Shown in pieces: positions 52,429 through 60,793 of a DNA stretch of 64,000 bases. Within the stretch, counting starts at the first letter, position 1; every line of letters begins with the position of its first letter. The stretch comes from Phyllobacterium zundukense (lineage in GTDB: Bacteria; Pseudomonadota; Alphaproteobacteria; Rhizobiales; Rhizobiaceae): positions 3,083,001 through 3,147,000 of the forward strand of contig NZ_CP104973.1 of assembly GCF_025452195.1 (NCBI RefSeq), written 5' to 3'. The notes under the pieces were generated by a model. The model made no database searches. It was not told the DNA's origin and saw only the letters and a program-made list of their open reading frames with translations. The position numbers and the translations under genes are program-made.

Positions 52429-52540
52429 AGTGTGTCGCTCTATGCATTCTATGTAGGTCGCTCCGGCTTGATTTTAAGCCCTCTCCCGAAGCTTGCAATA
52501 TCAAGTTGTGGTTGCAAAGGCCGAATTGCCCCGCAGAAAT

Positions 52541-52578
52541 AAAAAAAGCCCGATTGCACGTGGCAGCCGGGCTTTTTC
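52541..52578 (-). terminator. Rho-independent terminator of the phasin gene
   Basis: Arms AAAAAAGCCCG and CGGGCTTTTT (about 52543-52553 and 52568-52577) around a loop containing GCACGTGGC, 22 bp past the phasin stop, with a T-rich tail on the minus strand. Confidence 0.8.
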
Positions 52579-52599
52579 TAGTGGTGAAGTAGATGATAT

Positions 52600-52932
52600 T
52601 TACTTCGTCACCTCGGCTACGGCTGCCTCATAGGGTCTGTATGCTTCCTTGGCGAGATTGGCGTAGAGCTCGCCGAATTTCGTCGCCTGAGCAACAAAGG
52701 CTTCATATGCCTTTTTCGAAAAGACGCTGTGGGTTTCGAATATCTGTGCAGGCGATTTGGTGGTAGCCAGTTTTTCGATCAGAACGCTACCCTCTTCGAA
52801 CGACTTTTTGGAATAGTCCGCCGCTTCATTGGCGATCGTCTGCAATCCGAGGGTGAGAGCTGAGACACTCTTCATCGCAGTATTGGCGAATTCCTTGCCG
52901 GACTCATTCAGGGTTTCGAACGGAGTGGCCAT
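52600..52932 (-). CDS. Phasin-family protein (PHB granule-associated)
   Basis: 110 residues, almost entirely α-helical and amphipathic, with the phasin_2 pattern (ALTLGLQTIANEAADYSKKSFEEGSVLIEKL...FSKKAYEAFVAQATKFGELYANLAKEAYRP). Coats polyhydroxybutyrate granules in many rhizobia; some members act as stress chaperones. The ATG follows GAAAGGATCG. Its own terminator and the gap to the divergent D,D-carboxypeptidase indicate a single-gene unit. Confidence 0.88.
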   Translation of the reverse strand: MATPFETLNESGKEFANTAMKSVSALTLGLQTIANEAADYSKKSFEEGSVLIEKLATTKSPAQIFETHSVFSKKAYEAFVAQATKFGELYANLAKEAYRPYEAAVAEVTK

Positions 52933-53067
52933 TTGTCGATCCTTTCAAAGTTGAAATTTCCTACCCACCCAGAGGTAGGGTGCAGTGCACAAAAAGTCAA
53001 ATTTATACCGCGTTGCAATATTAATCTAAAATTTAACCCAAATATTGCGGAAAAGGTGAACGGCCCG

Positions 53068-53090
53068 GTTACCATAAACAGTTTGGTAAC
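53068..53090. promoter_or_regulatory. Inverted repeat in the phasin / D,D-carboxypeptidase gap
   Basis: Perfect 7-bp arms GTTACCA / TGGTAAC separated by 9 bp (TAAACAGTT) in an AT-rich 237-bp divergent region. The geometry would suit a dimeric regulator, but no partner is known to me. Nothing else is recognised in the region. Confidence 0.35.
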
Positions 53091-53169
53091 GCTGGTGCGA
53101 CTAAAGTCAAAAAATTCGTTCTGATGAATCAGGGTCATCAGGAAAGTTTCTACGCGCATATTCGAGCAG

Positions 53170-54552
53170 GTGTTGATTGTGCATCATAAGGCCCACCAAG
53201 GTTCCAACTACGTACAAAAATTGGGTTATGCATTTCTGGCTCTGCTGTTAGGCGCCGGGATAAACATCGCTGAGGCGCCTTCGGCAGCCGCGGCTTCGAA
53301 AGAAGCGGCTATCGTCGTCGATGCCAATACGGGTAAGACACTGTATTCATCCAACGCGGATGCGCAGCGCTACCCGGCATCTCTGACGAAGATGATGACG
53401 ATCTATATGCTGTTCGACGCAATGGCATCTGGCAAGGTTTCCAAATCGACGCCTATCCCCGTTTCCGCCTACGCGGCAGCGCAGCCGCCCACAAAAGTTG
53501 GCTTCCAGCCCGGACAAACGATCAGTGCGGAAGCTGCGATTCTCTCGCTTATCACCAAGTCCGCAAACGACTCGGCTACAGCTATCGCAGAGTTCCTTGG
53601 TGGATCGGAACCACGCTTTGCCGTGATGATGACCGACAAGGCCCGCCAACTTGGCATGCGCAATACGCAGTTCCGCAATGCAAACGGCCTGCCCGACCCC
53701 AACCAGCATTCGACCGCACGCGATCTCGCATTGCTGGGCGTCGCTCTTCGTGAGCACTTTCCACAGTATTATAGCTACTTCTCCACCCGAAGCTTCAGCT
53801 ATCGTGGCCGCCGTATCGTTGGCCACAACCGCCTTCTCGGCAAGATCCAGGGTGTGGATGGTATCAAGACCGGCTATACCCGCGCTTCCGGTTTCAACCT
53901 GGTTTCGTCGGTCAGCACTGACGGAAAGAAGCTCGTCGCGGTCGTCATGGGCGGGTCCAGCACGCCGGCACGCGATGCCCAGATGGCCGGGCTCATTGCC
54001 AAATATCTTCCGTCGGCGTCGCGCCGTGACAGCGGCAACCTGATTGCCTCGCGCAAGAACAGCAAGGTCGAGGTCGCGGCTGTTGAACTCCCCGCGAGCA
54101 ACGAGGCGCCAATCCCTGTTCAACGTGAGCAGGCAGCGGTCGAACAGCCCGCCGAGGTCGTGACGGCCTATGCAGAGCCGGCACCGACCCCGTCGCCAGC
54201 CGAACGTATTTTGCATGTCCCTGCCCCATCACCGAAGGTTGAAATCGGCGAAGGCGATGTAGACGAGGTCGATCCGGTGACTACCGCATCGGCGCCTTCG
54301 GGCGGCTGGATGGTGCAGATCGCTTCGGTCGGCAGCTCCGAGGAAGCCAAGGCAATGCTATCCAAGGCCGCCGCACAGGTTGGCGGTCCGATCGCAGCAC
54401 TCTCGCCCTATACGGAAAAGTTCCATAAGGGTTCGACAACCTATCACCGGGCTCGCTTTGCCGGCATCTCCTCCGCCAAGGAAGCCAACACTGCTTGTGC
54501 GGCACTGAAACGCCAGAAATTCAACTGCTTTGCCATTGCTCCGCAATCGTAA
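53170..54552 (+). CDS. D-alanyl-D-alanine carboxypeptidase (low-mass PBP) with C-terminal SPOR domain
   Basis: 460 residues. N-terminal signal (about 14-42), then the S11 peptidase domain: SLTK (Ser71, Lys74), SAN at 131-133 and KTG at 233-235, the three penicillin-binding motifs. A Pro/Val/Ala linker (about 300-370) precedes a SPOR domain (about 380-460, GGWMVQIASVGSSEEAKAML), which binds denuded glycans at the division site. It trims pentapeptides in the periplasm. The start is uncertain: GTG at 53170, or GTG at 53179, which has a better-placed CAGGTG; no ATG is available. Confidence 0.93.
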   Translation: MLIVHHKAHQGSNYVQKLGYAFLALLLGAGINIAEAPSAAAASKEAAIVVDANTGKTLYSSNADAQRYPASLTKMMTIYMLFDAMASGKVSKSTPIPVSAYAAAQPPTKVGFQPGQTISAEAAILSLITKSANDSATAIAEFLGGSEPRFAVMMTDKARQLGMRNTQFRNANGLPDPNQHSTARDLALLGVALREHFPQYYSYFSTRSFSYRGRRIVGHNRLLGKIQGVDGIKTGYTRASGFNLVSSVSTDGKKLVAVVMGGSSTPARDAQMAGLIAKYLPSASRRDSGNLIASRKNSKVEVAAVELPASNEAPIPVQREQAAVEQPAEVVTAYAEPAPTPSPAERILHVPAPSPKVEIGEGDVDEVDPVTTASAPSGGWMVQIASVGSSEEAKAMLSKAAAQVGGPIAALSPYTEKFHKGSTTYHRARFAGISSAKEANTACAALKRQKFNCFAIAPQS

Positions 54553-54602
54553 GGCACGCGATCTGAAAGACCCCGATTTGTACAGCGTAAAGGGTTTTGC
54601 GA

Positions 54603-54872
54603 ATGTCCAGTACCAGAGAAATACGTGAGCCGGCTGATCCGACAGCCAGAGAAACCAAGCCATTTTTTGGCGGAATGCAAGCTCTGCAACAGGCTGCAAT
54701 GAAGATTGCCGACCTGCGCCGGGGCAATTCTGCCTTCAAGACCATGGATCTGGTGAATGTGCTGCTTTGCCAGGCTGCGCGCACGCGCAGGGCCGCGATG
54801 CCGCCTGTGCGGCTGCGTTTACACGCTGACAGCCGCAATGGCGTGTCGCCGGTAAGACTTCGGGTTTCCTAG
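54603..54872 (+). CDS. Small hypothetical protein, basic C-terminal half
   Basis: 89 residues, no family recognised. Beginning SSTREIREPADPTARETKPFFGGMQALQQAAMK, it has a helical, Arg-rich middle (AARTRRAAMPPVRLRLHADSRNG) and no signal or membrane segment. Its stop overlaps the stop of the convergent DUF1489 gene by 3 bp, and no terminator separates it from the carboxypeptidase gene 50 bp upstream. It may be a real small gene or a chance ORF; the ribosome-binding site is not convincing. Confidence 0.4.
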   Translation: MSSTREIREPADPTARETKPFFGGMQALQQAAMKIADLRRGNSAFKTMDLVNVLLCQAARTRRAAMPPVRLRLHADSRNGVSPVRLRVS

Positions 54873-55306
54873 AGCAAGCCTAGAGCTGCAAGCTCGTTGC
54901 GAAGTTCTGGCGGTAGTTTCGCCCGCCCGATCTTGCCGTATCCTTCATCGAAGGGCGCGTCTTCGCTGGTCAGATAACGCCAGCCCTGAAATGCCCGGCG
55001 CGGCTGCCATTCCGTTGGAATGATGCGCGGGTCGAGCACGAGGTGGCAGCGTGAGATACCTTCATCGTCGGTAAACGTCCTGATGTCGGTCAGTCGCTGA
55101 CGGCATTGGACATTGCCCTTGATCACCCAATAGAGCGATCCGCCATCGAGCAGTTCCTCGACGCGCTTTGGTACCATGCGGGTTGTATGAAATTGTTCGG
55201 CCGGCAACCCTGCCCGCCTGCGCTCGTCGAGCTTGAAATCGATCCACGCCGCGAGTTCTTCGATCGCGCTGCATCCGACACAGAGTTTTACGAGATTGAG
55301 GGCCAT
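54869..55306 (-). CDS. DUF1489-family protein
   Basis: 145 residues. It begins ALNLVKLCVGCSAIEELAAW and contains TRMVPKRVEELLDGGSLYWVIKG, HLVLDPRIIPTEWQPRRAFQGWRYL and a C-terminal LPPELRNELAALGLL, the DUF1489 pattern conserved in alphaproteobacteria. Function unknown; no signal peptide. The ATG at 55306 is preferred to the TTG two codons upstream. Confidence 0.88.
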   Translation of the reverse strand: MALNLVKLCVGCSAIEELAAWIDFKLDERRRAGLPAEQFHTTRMVPKRVEELLDGGSLYWVIKGNVQCRQRLTDIRTFTDDEGISRCHLVLDPRIIPTEWQPRRAFQGWRYLTSEDAPFDEGYGKIGRAKLPPELRNELAALGLL

Positions 55307-55422
55307 AGCCAAGCATTTACGCTCTCAGGTTGTGGCGTCAATCAAAACTGACCAGTTCTCCACAAAGCCTTGTTTGCAAGCGCCGTAATGGTGGCCATCA
55401 GGGGGGATTGGCAAAGGTCTTT

Positions 55423-56823
55423 TCAGCACTCCACTACATTAACGGCCAACCCGCCAAGACTGGTTTCCTTGTAGCGTTCGTTCATATCGACGCCGGTCTG
55501 CCGCATCGTTTCAATGCAGGCATCGAGTGGCACGAAATGCGTGCCGTCGCCCTTCACCGCCAGCGAAGCTGCCGTCACCGCCTTTACCGCACCAAGCGCA
55601 TTGCGCTCGATGCAGGGTACCTGCACGAGTCCGGCAACCGGGTCACAGGTCATGCCGAGATGATGCTCCAGCGCAATTTCAGCGGCATTTTCGATCTGTT
55701 CAGGCGAACCGCCAAGCACTGCTGCAAGCCCGGCGGCAGCCATGGCGGATGCGGAACCCACTTCGCCCTGACAACCGACTTCCGCGCCGGAGATCGAAGC
55801 GTTGGTCTTGATCACCCCGCCGATAGCCGCCGAGGTCAGCAGGAAATCACGAATGCCGTTTTCGTCGGCATCGTCGTGGAAATGCAGATAGTAGCGCAGC
55901 ACCGCAGGAACGACCCCGGCAGCACCATTGGTTGGCGCCGTTACAACTCGCCCGCCCGCTGCGTTCTCCTCATTGACTGCCATCGCATAGACAGAGAGCC
56001 AGTCATTGGCAAGCAGCGGATTGATACGGTTTTGCCGCCACTCTTCCTGCAGGCGATCATGCAGGTAGCGTGCGCGGCGCTTGACCTTGAGGCCACCCGG
56101 CATGATGCCCTCCTGCTCCAGGCCGCGATCGATACAGGAGCGCATCGCCGCCCAGATCCGGTCGAGACCGGCATTCAGTTCATCGCGGCTCATGAAGACT
56201 TCTTCGTTGCTGCGTTTCATTTCAGCAATGGAAAGGCCGCTTTCCTTCGCCATGCTCATCATCTGAGCGGCATTCTTGAACGGGAAAGGCACCGGATGTT
56301 CCGGCTTCGGCGCGGTCCGAGTTTTCGCAGCCTCGAGCTCTTCCTCGGTCACGACGAAACCGCCGCCAACCGAATAGAAAATCCGGCGCAAGAGCAGCCG
56401 GTCATCGACGTCATAGGCTTCAAACGCCATGCCGTTGGCGTGACCGGGGAGCGGCGTCCGCCGATCCATGATGAGATCGGTCGCCGGATCGAAGCGATAG
56501 CTCGGGTGGCCTTCGGGCGAAATGCGTTTGGTCTGCTTCACGGTCTCGAGCAGTGCGTCCATCTGGTTTGGATCGACGGTGGCCGGCAACAGGCCGCACA
56601 ACCCGAGAATGACAGAGCGATCGGTTGCATGGCCGATGCCGGTAAAAGCCAGCGAGCCATGCAGATGAACGCACAACCGATCCACCTTGACGCCGGTCGG
56701 CCGTGGCCATTGCCCGCTCTTGAGTTCCTCAAGAAACAGGCTGCCGGCAGTCATCGGACCCATCGTATGGGAACTCGAAGGACCAATGCCGATTTTATAC
56801 AGATCGAAAACCGACAGAAACAT
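55423..56823 (-). CDS. sdaA: L-serine ammonia-lyase (iron-sulfur L-serine dehydratase)
   Basis: 466 residues, single-chain enzyme with both β and α domains. The N-terminal [17 protein letters not shown] is diagnostic; the α domain carries the catalytic and Fe-S cysteines ([38 protein letters not shown]). Converts L-serine to pyruvate and ammonia. It stands alone; the 218-bp upstream region contains no clear operator. Confidence 0.96.
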   Translation of the reverse strand: MFLSVFDLYKIGIGPSSSHTMGPMTAGSLFLEELKSGQWPRPTGVKVDRLCVHLHGSLAFTGIGHATDRSVILGLCGLLPATVDPNQMDALLETVKQTKRISPEGHPSYRFDPATDLIMDRRTPLPGHANGMAFEAYDVDDRLLLRRIFYSVGGGFVVTEEELEAAKTRTAPKPEHPVPFPFKNAAQMMSMAKESGLSIAEMKRSNEEVFMSRDELNAGLDRIWAAMRSCIDRGLEQEGIMPGGLKVKRRARYLHDRLQEEWRQNRINPLLANDWLSVYAMAVNEENAAGGRVVTAPTNGAAGVVPAVLRYYLHFHDDADENGIRDFLLTSAAIGGVIKTNASISGAEVGCQGEVGSASAMAAAGLAAVLGGSPEQIENAAEIALEHHLGMTCDPVAGLVQVPCIERNALGAVKAVTAASLAVKGDGTHFVPLDACIETMRQTGVDMNERYKETSLGGLAVNVVEC

Positions 56824-57041
56824 TTACAGCCTTTGAATTGGTGAAATCACTTGCGCCGCATAATGGCCTGCTGGCGACATTTGCCGCAGCCCGGCACCGA
56901 CTTCACCTTGCGTTTCTACGACATAGGTCAGCCGGCGCAAAAGTCAAAGAAAAAGCCTGCAGTCCCTTCGTTCGCGAGATTTGCGAACCTATCAAATTCA
57001 CGTACATTCGAATCGTCAGTTGTTGCTTAAAGAGAGATCCA

Positions 57042-57761
57042 ATGGAAGCTGCCCCGAACACATCCTATTGGCTCGACATACTCGCCCTGGTCTATTTCTT
57101 CGTTGTCTGGGCGCTCTATTCCCATACCACCGCAAACGGGTTTGCGGGGAAAAAATCATTGACCTACGAGATGAACCAGGCGCGGCGGCAATGGATGGCG
57201 ACCATGGCGACACGCGAATTGCGCATGATCGACACAAGCATCATGATCGGTTTGCAGCAGGGCACCGGCTTTTTTGCGTCAACCTCCATTCTGGCGATCG
57301 GCGGATGTTTCGGCCTGTTGAATTCCTCCGGCCGCGTTCTGACGCTGTTTCACGACCTGCCGTTCCTGGGCAATACCACCCAGCAATTGTTTGAAACAAA
57401 AATCCTCGGGCTTCTCGTTCTCTTCGCCTATGCATTCTTCAAATTTGCCTGGTCATATCGTCTTTTCAATTATTGTTCGATTCTGATCGGCAGCGTTCCG
57501 ATGGCGCGCGACAAGGGCCCGGACGATCCGGTTGTGCTTGCAGGGATCAATCGCGCGGCGGGGATCAATATCCAGGCCGGCCAGCATTTCAACAGTGGCT
57601 TGCGCGGCATCTTCTTTTCTATCGGATATCTCGGGTGGTTTCTTCATCCCGTGCTGTTCATGATCACGACGACGCTGGTCGCCATAGTGTTGCTCAGGCG
57701 CCAGTTCTTTTCCAGGGCGCGCGATGTGCTGATGCAAAACAGCGTCAGTACTGACCTATAG
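57042..57761 (+). CDS. DUF599-family membrane protein
   Basis: 239 residues with about four to five membrane helices (LDILALVYFFVVWALYS, ASTSILAIGGCFGLL, ILGLLVLFAYAFFKFAWSY and a C-terminal FSIGYLGWFLHPVLFMITTTL). DUF599 pattern (RRQWMATMATRELRMIDTSIMIGLQQGTGFFASTSI). Function unknown. The ATG at 57042 follows AGAGAGATCC; an upstream extension of 68 residues has no coding character. The 3' end overlaps the convergent MFS gene by 6 bp. Confidence 0.88.
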   Translation: MEAAPNTSYWLDILALVYFFVVWALYSHTTANGFAGKKSLTYEMNQARRQWMATMATRELRMIDTSIMIGLQQGTGFFASTSILAIGGCFGLLNSSGRVLTLFHDLPFLGNTTQQLFETKILGLLVLFAYAFFKFAWSYRLFNYCSILIGSVPMARDKGPDDPVVLAGINRAAGINIQAGQHFNSGLRGIFFSIGYLGWFLHPVLFMITTTLVAIVLLRRQFFSRARDVLMQNSVSTDL

Positions 57762-59039
57762 GCCGCGTGGCAGGTAACGCCAGACGAACACGGCCGTGAA
57801 TATCATCAGCATTGCCAGCGCGATGAAGATCGAGCCGAAATGGAAAAACGTCAGGATGATCGAATAGAAAAATGCCGGCAATATCTCGGAAAAATCGAGA
57901 TAGGTCCGGTAAACCGCCGTCATCTGTGCCCGTTCATGCGGATGGACTGCGCGGATGAATGTCGTTGAGCCGAGGGTGTCGATAGCAACGCAGAAAAAGG
58001 CTCCAAAAAGCAGCATGATCGCTGCCAGCATAGGAAATCTTTCGCCGGCAATGCCCGCTCCTATGAGCGCCACGGCCAGCAAGACAAACACACCGGAAAT
58101 CGTCCGCATCAGTCCCTTGGCCATGCCCACTTTGCCCCACAGGATGGAGCCGAGCAGAAACAAATTGCCGAGCGAAACCAGAAGACCACCGGCAAGATTG
58201 CCCTGCCCCGTCGCGACCATCAGGATCGGTCCATAGACGAAAAACGTACTCCAGTAGCACGAGCGCGAAAACGCGATCAGCCAGGCCAGCCGCAATCTCG
58301 GTTGCACGACGAAGCGGCGCACATTGGCGATGGGATTGGCCGGGCGGCTCGGCCCCTTCTGCAGCGCCGGATTGTCGCTGAGGCGGAAATACCAGAACAG
58401 CGTCAGCAGCAGCAGCGAGAAACCTATCGACAACAGGAACGGCGCGACCATCCCGACTTGTGTATAGAGGAAGACGCCGAGAAACGGTCCGGCGGTCCAC
58501 GCAAGCGTTGCCGTCGCCATTCGCACGGATTCGGCGCGGACCAGTTCACCCTTCTTGATATGATCCATGATGTAGAGGCTGAGCGTGATCGATAACGTTC
58601 CCGAGCCGAACGTGCGCAGGAACAGGCCAGCCGCCTGCCCCGGCAGGGTATCGAGCGCGAAGGCAACGCACCCGAGTATCAGGGACACGGTTCCGGCCGT
58701 GTATACCCAGCGTCGCGGAATCCGGACAATGAGCAACGGGATCGAGAGCGTAGAGATCAGCCCAAGCAATGACATGCAGGTGTAGAGGATACTGACGCCG
58801 CGCTCGCTCTGCATGAGATCGTAGGTCTGGATCGGCACGACACTGGTGATGATCGCCCGTGCCATCGATTCGATGCCAAAGAGGATCGCGAAGACCCGCG
58901 CCGTCGGGCGCTTGGCCGTGGTAATCCAGATAGGATGGCGAACTTGATTGATCACTGGGATGACTTTGGGGGGCATTGATTCGAGCGTCGCCGGAAGTTT
59001 CGGCTGCGCGACGAGCGATAGCAGTCGATCAAGCGACAT
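57756..59039 (-). CDS. Major facilitator superfamily transporter
   Basis: 427 residues with about 12 predicted membrane helices and a soluble N-terminal stretch of about 45 residues (LVAQPKLPATLESMPPKVIPV). MFS features include the cytoplasmic loop after helix 2 (VRIPRRWVYTAG). Substrate unknown; the DLMQSERGVSILY and HPHERAQMTAVYRTYLDF segments resemble uncharacterised alphaproteobacterial members. Converges on the DUF599 gene with a 6-bp overlap. Confidence 0.9.
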   Translation of the reverse strand: MSLDRLLSLVAQPKLPATLESMPPKVIPVINQVRHPIWITTAKRPTARVFAILFGIESMARAIITSVVPIQTYDLMQSERGVSILYTCMSLLGLISTLSIPLLIVRIPRRWVYTAGTVSLILGCVAFALDTLPGQAAGLFLRTFGSGTLSITLSLYIMDHIKKGELVRAESVRMATATLAWTAGPFLGVFLYTQVGMVAPFLLSIGFSLLLLTLFWYFRLSDNPALQKGPSRPANPIANVRRFVVQPRLRLAWLIAFSRSCYWSTFFVYGPILMVATGQGNLAGGLLVSLGNLFLLGSILWGKVGMAKGLMRTISGVFVLLAVALIGAGIAGERFPMLAAIMLLFGAFFCVAIDTLGSTTFIRAVHPHERAQMTAVYRTYLDFSEILPAFFYSIILTFFHFGSIFIALAMLMIFTAVFVWRYLPRGL

Positions 59040-59172
59040 AATATGTCCGTTTCACAGAAACCGTTGAATATGTAAGAAAAATCTTCCGTTGCTTGTCAGC
59101 CAAAGACCATGGATTTTGCCAGCCATGTCGCCTAGCCTGCGCCAATTGCTGCAATGATCGAGTTCCCCGCAC

Positions 59173-60144
59173 ATGAATAGAACCGAGACTGTGAATGCAC
59201 CCCCAAAGACGCGTCTCGGCAAGCTGGACGTATTGCGCGGTATCGCCCTTATCGCCATGGCGACCTACCACACGGGCTGGGATTTCGAGTTTTTCGGCTA
59301 TCTCGAACCCGGAACAACCGGCCATGGCGCCTGGAAACTGTATGCCCGTGTCATCGCCTCGACTTTCCTCGCGCTTGTCGGCTTCAGCCTTGTGCTGGCG
59401 CATGGTCGCGGCATTCGCTGGCGCTCGTTTGGCATCCGCCTCGCCCAGATCGTCGCTGCCGCACTGGCGATTACGCTCGTCACGATGTACGTTACGCCGC
59501 AGAGCTTCGTGTTTTTCGGGATCCTGCACGAAATAGCGGCGGCGAGTGTTCTGGGACTGTTGTTTTTGCGGTTGCCTGCGCCGGTTATTGCTGCGGCAGC
59601 AGGGGCGGTCATTGCCCTTCCGCATTATTTCGTCTCGCCGGCATTCGATGCGCCGGTATTCTGGCCGCTCGGGCTCTCGGAAATCATCATAAGATCAAAC
59701 GATTACGTACCGATCTTTCCATGGTTCGGCGCTGTTCTTGCAGGCATGGCGCTCGCCAAGACGATGCAACATTTCAATGCACTCAAATTGTTTGCCGGAA
59801 ACATCGCTCCATCCTGGCTCGATCGCGGCCTCCGTTTCATCGGCAGGCACAGTCTTGCCTTCTACCTGATCCACCAGCCGGTGATCATTGCTTGCGTTTT
59901 TCTTATTTCGCAACTGTTCCCACCGGCGGTTCCGGCACCACGCGAGGTCTTCGGCAAGGCCTGTGTGCAAAGCTGCCAGAACGACAACGACAAGGCTTTT
60001 TGCGAGAAGTTCTGCGATTGCGTCATCGGGCAGACCGAAGCGCAGGGCATCTTCGATGAGATGTTTGCGGGAAAGCGCGATCAAAACGATTCACAGATGC
60101 AGGAAATCGCCGGCATCTGCACACGGGAAAACACGCCGCAATAA
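59173..60144 (+). CDS. DUF1624 / heparan-α-glucosaminide N-acetyltransferase-like membrane protein with Cys-rich tail
   Basis: 323 residues with about seven to eight membrane helices. It begins RLGKLDVLRGIALIAMATYHTGWDFEFFGY, the DUF1624 signature with its conserved His, and has GRHSLAFYLIHQPVII near the last helix, as in acyltransferase families that move acyl groups across membranes. The final 55 residues form a hydrophilic tail with several Cys in a CVQSCQ...FCEKFCDC pattern, outside the membrane domain. Acyl acceptor unknown. Confidence 0.85.
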   Translation: MNRTETVNAPPKTRLGKLDVLRGIALIAMATYHTGWDFEFFGYLEPGTTGHGAWKLYARVIASTFLALVGFSLVLAHGRGIRWRSFGIRLAQIVAAALAITLVTMYVTPQSFVFFGILHEIAAASVLGLLFLRLPAPVIAAAAGAVIALPHYFVSPAFDAPVFWPLGLSEIIIRSNDYVPIFPWFGAVLAGMALAKTMQHFNALKLFAGNIAPSWLDRGLRFIGRHSLAFYLIHQPVIIACVFLISQLFPPAVPAPREVFGKACVQSCQNDNDKAFCEKFCDCVIGQTEAQGIFDEMFAGKRDQNDSQMQEIAGICTRENTPQ

Positions 60145-60147
60145 GGG

Positions 60148-60534
60148 CTATGTATTTACTCCCAATTCCGCCAGCCGCTCGATACAGCCTTCCTCGACCT
60201 GATCGAGTTCAGCCAGTGTTTCCTCGATGTCCCTGCGCTTCTGGCGCAGCTCAGCGCGCTTTTCCTCGACGCGCTTCATCATCAGATGCAGCTGTCCCAT
60301 TTCTCCGGGCGGCTCCTTGTACATCTGGATGATTTCTTGAATCTCGGCGATCGAAAAACCGAGCCGTTTGCCGCGTAGTATCTGCTTGAGCAAATGCCGG
60401 TCGGACGGCCGGAACAGCCTGGTCCGTCCGCGTCTGACCGGGTGAATCAGATCTTCATCCTCGTAGAACCGCAATGTACGCGTGGACACGCCAAACTCCC
60501 GCGTCAGTTCAGTAATGGTGTAATATTCGCGCAT
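60148..60534 (-). CDS. MerR-family transcriptional regulator
   Basis: 128 residues. N-terminal MerR HTH (REYYTITELTREFGVSTRTLRFYEDEDLI), the wing PVRRGRTRLF and LLKQILRGKRLGFSIAEIQEIIQMY, then a dimerisation coiled coil. It lacks the Cys ligands of metal sensors, so it probably senses an organic ligand. The ATG at 60534 is used over a GTG three codons upstream. It ends 3 bp from the convergent DUF1624 gene. Confidence 0.92.
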   Translation of the reverse strand: MREYYTITELTREFGVSTRTLRFYEDEDLIHPVRRGRTRLFRPSDRHLLKQILRGKRLGFSIAEIQEIIQMYKEPPGEMGQLHLMMKRVEEKRAELRQKRRDIEETLAELDQVEEGCIERLAELGVNT

Positions 60535-60573
60535 TGCAGACACAGCCCCAGTTGTATCGATTGAATCTTTTGC

Positions 60574-60600
60574 TCACGCAATTACGTAAAAGTCAATTGC
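60574..60600 (-). promoter_or_regulatory. Candidate MerR-type promoter/operator before the MerR gene
   Basis: On the minus strand TTGACT (60596-60591) is followed by the perfect palindrome TTACGTAA (60582-60589) in the spacer, as in MerR-regulated promoters where the operator lies between -35 and -10. A convincing -10 box is not visible, so autoregulation is a suggestion only. Confidence 0.35.
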
Positions 60601-60625
60601 ACGATTGTATTCGGTTGCGAACTTT

Positions 60626-60768
60626 AGAGCCCGTTTGGAAAGTCGCTGCGGTGAGTCAGATAGCGTGGTTTTCGAGAACCGGAGCGCAGCGTACATTGAG
60701 TACGTGAGCACCGGAAGCGCAGAAAATCGCGTCAGATGGCCGCCGCAGTAGAGTTTCAAGACGGCTCT
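60626..60768. repeat. 143-bp palindromic repeat, copy A (downstream of mgtE)
   Basis: Ends AGAGCCCGTTTGGAAA and TTTCAAGACGGCTCT are inverted. The middle holds CGTGGTTTTCGAGAACCGGAG and CACCGGAAGCGCAGAAAATCGCG, imperfect inverted halves. It is nearly identical to the copy at 62253-62402 and in the same orientation. Together with the MerR promoter it fills the 259-bp gap between the MerR gene and mgtE. Confidence 0.8.
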
Positions 60769-60793
60769 TAGTCCATATCTCACCAAACGGATG

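Noticed and set aside
55330..56844. 504-codon plus-strand ORF opposite L-serine dehydratase
   Set aside because: Antisense shadow in GC-biased DNA; the reverse frame is a complete, motif-bearing enzyme.
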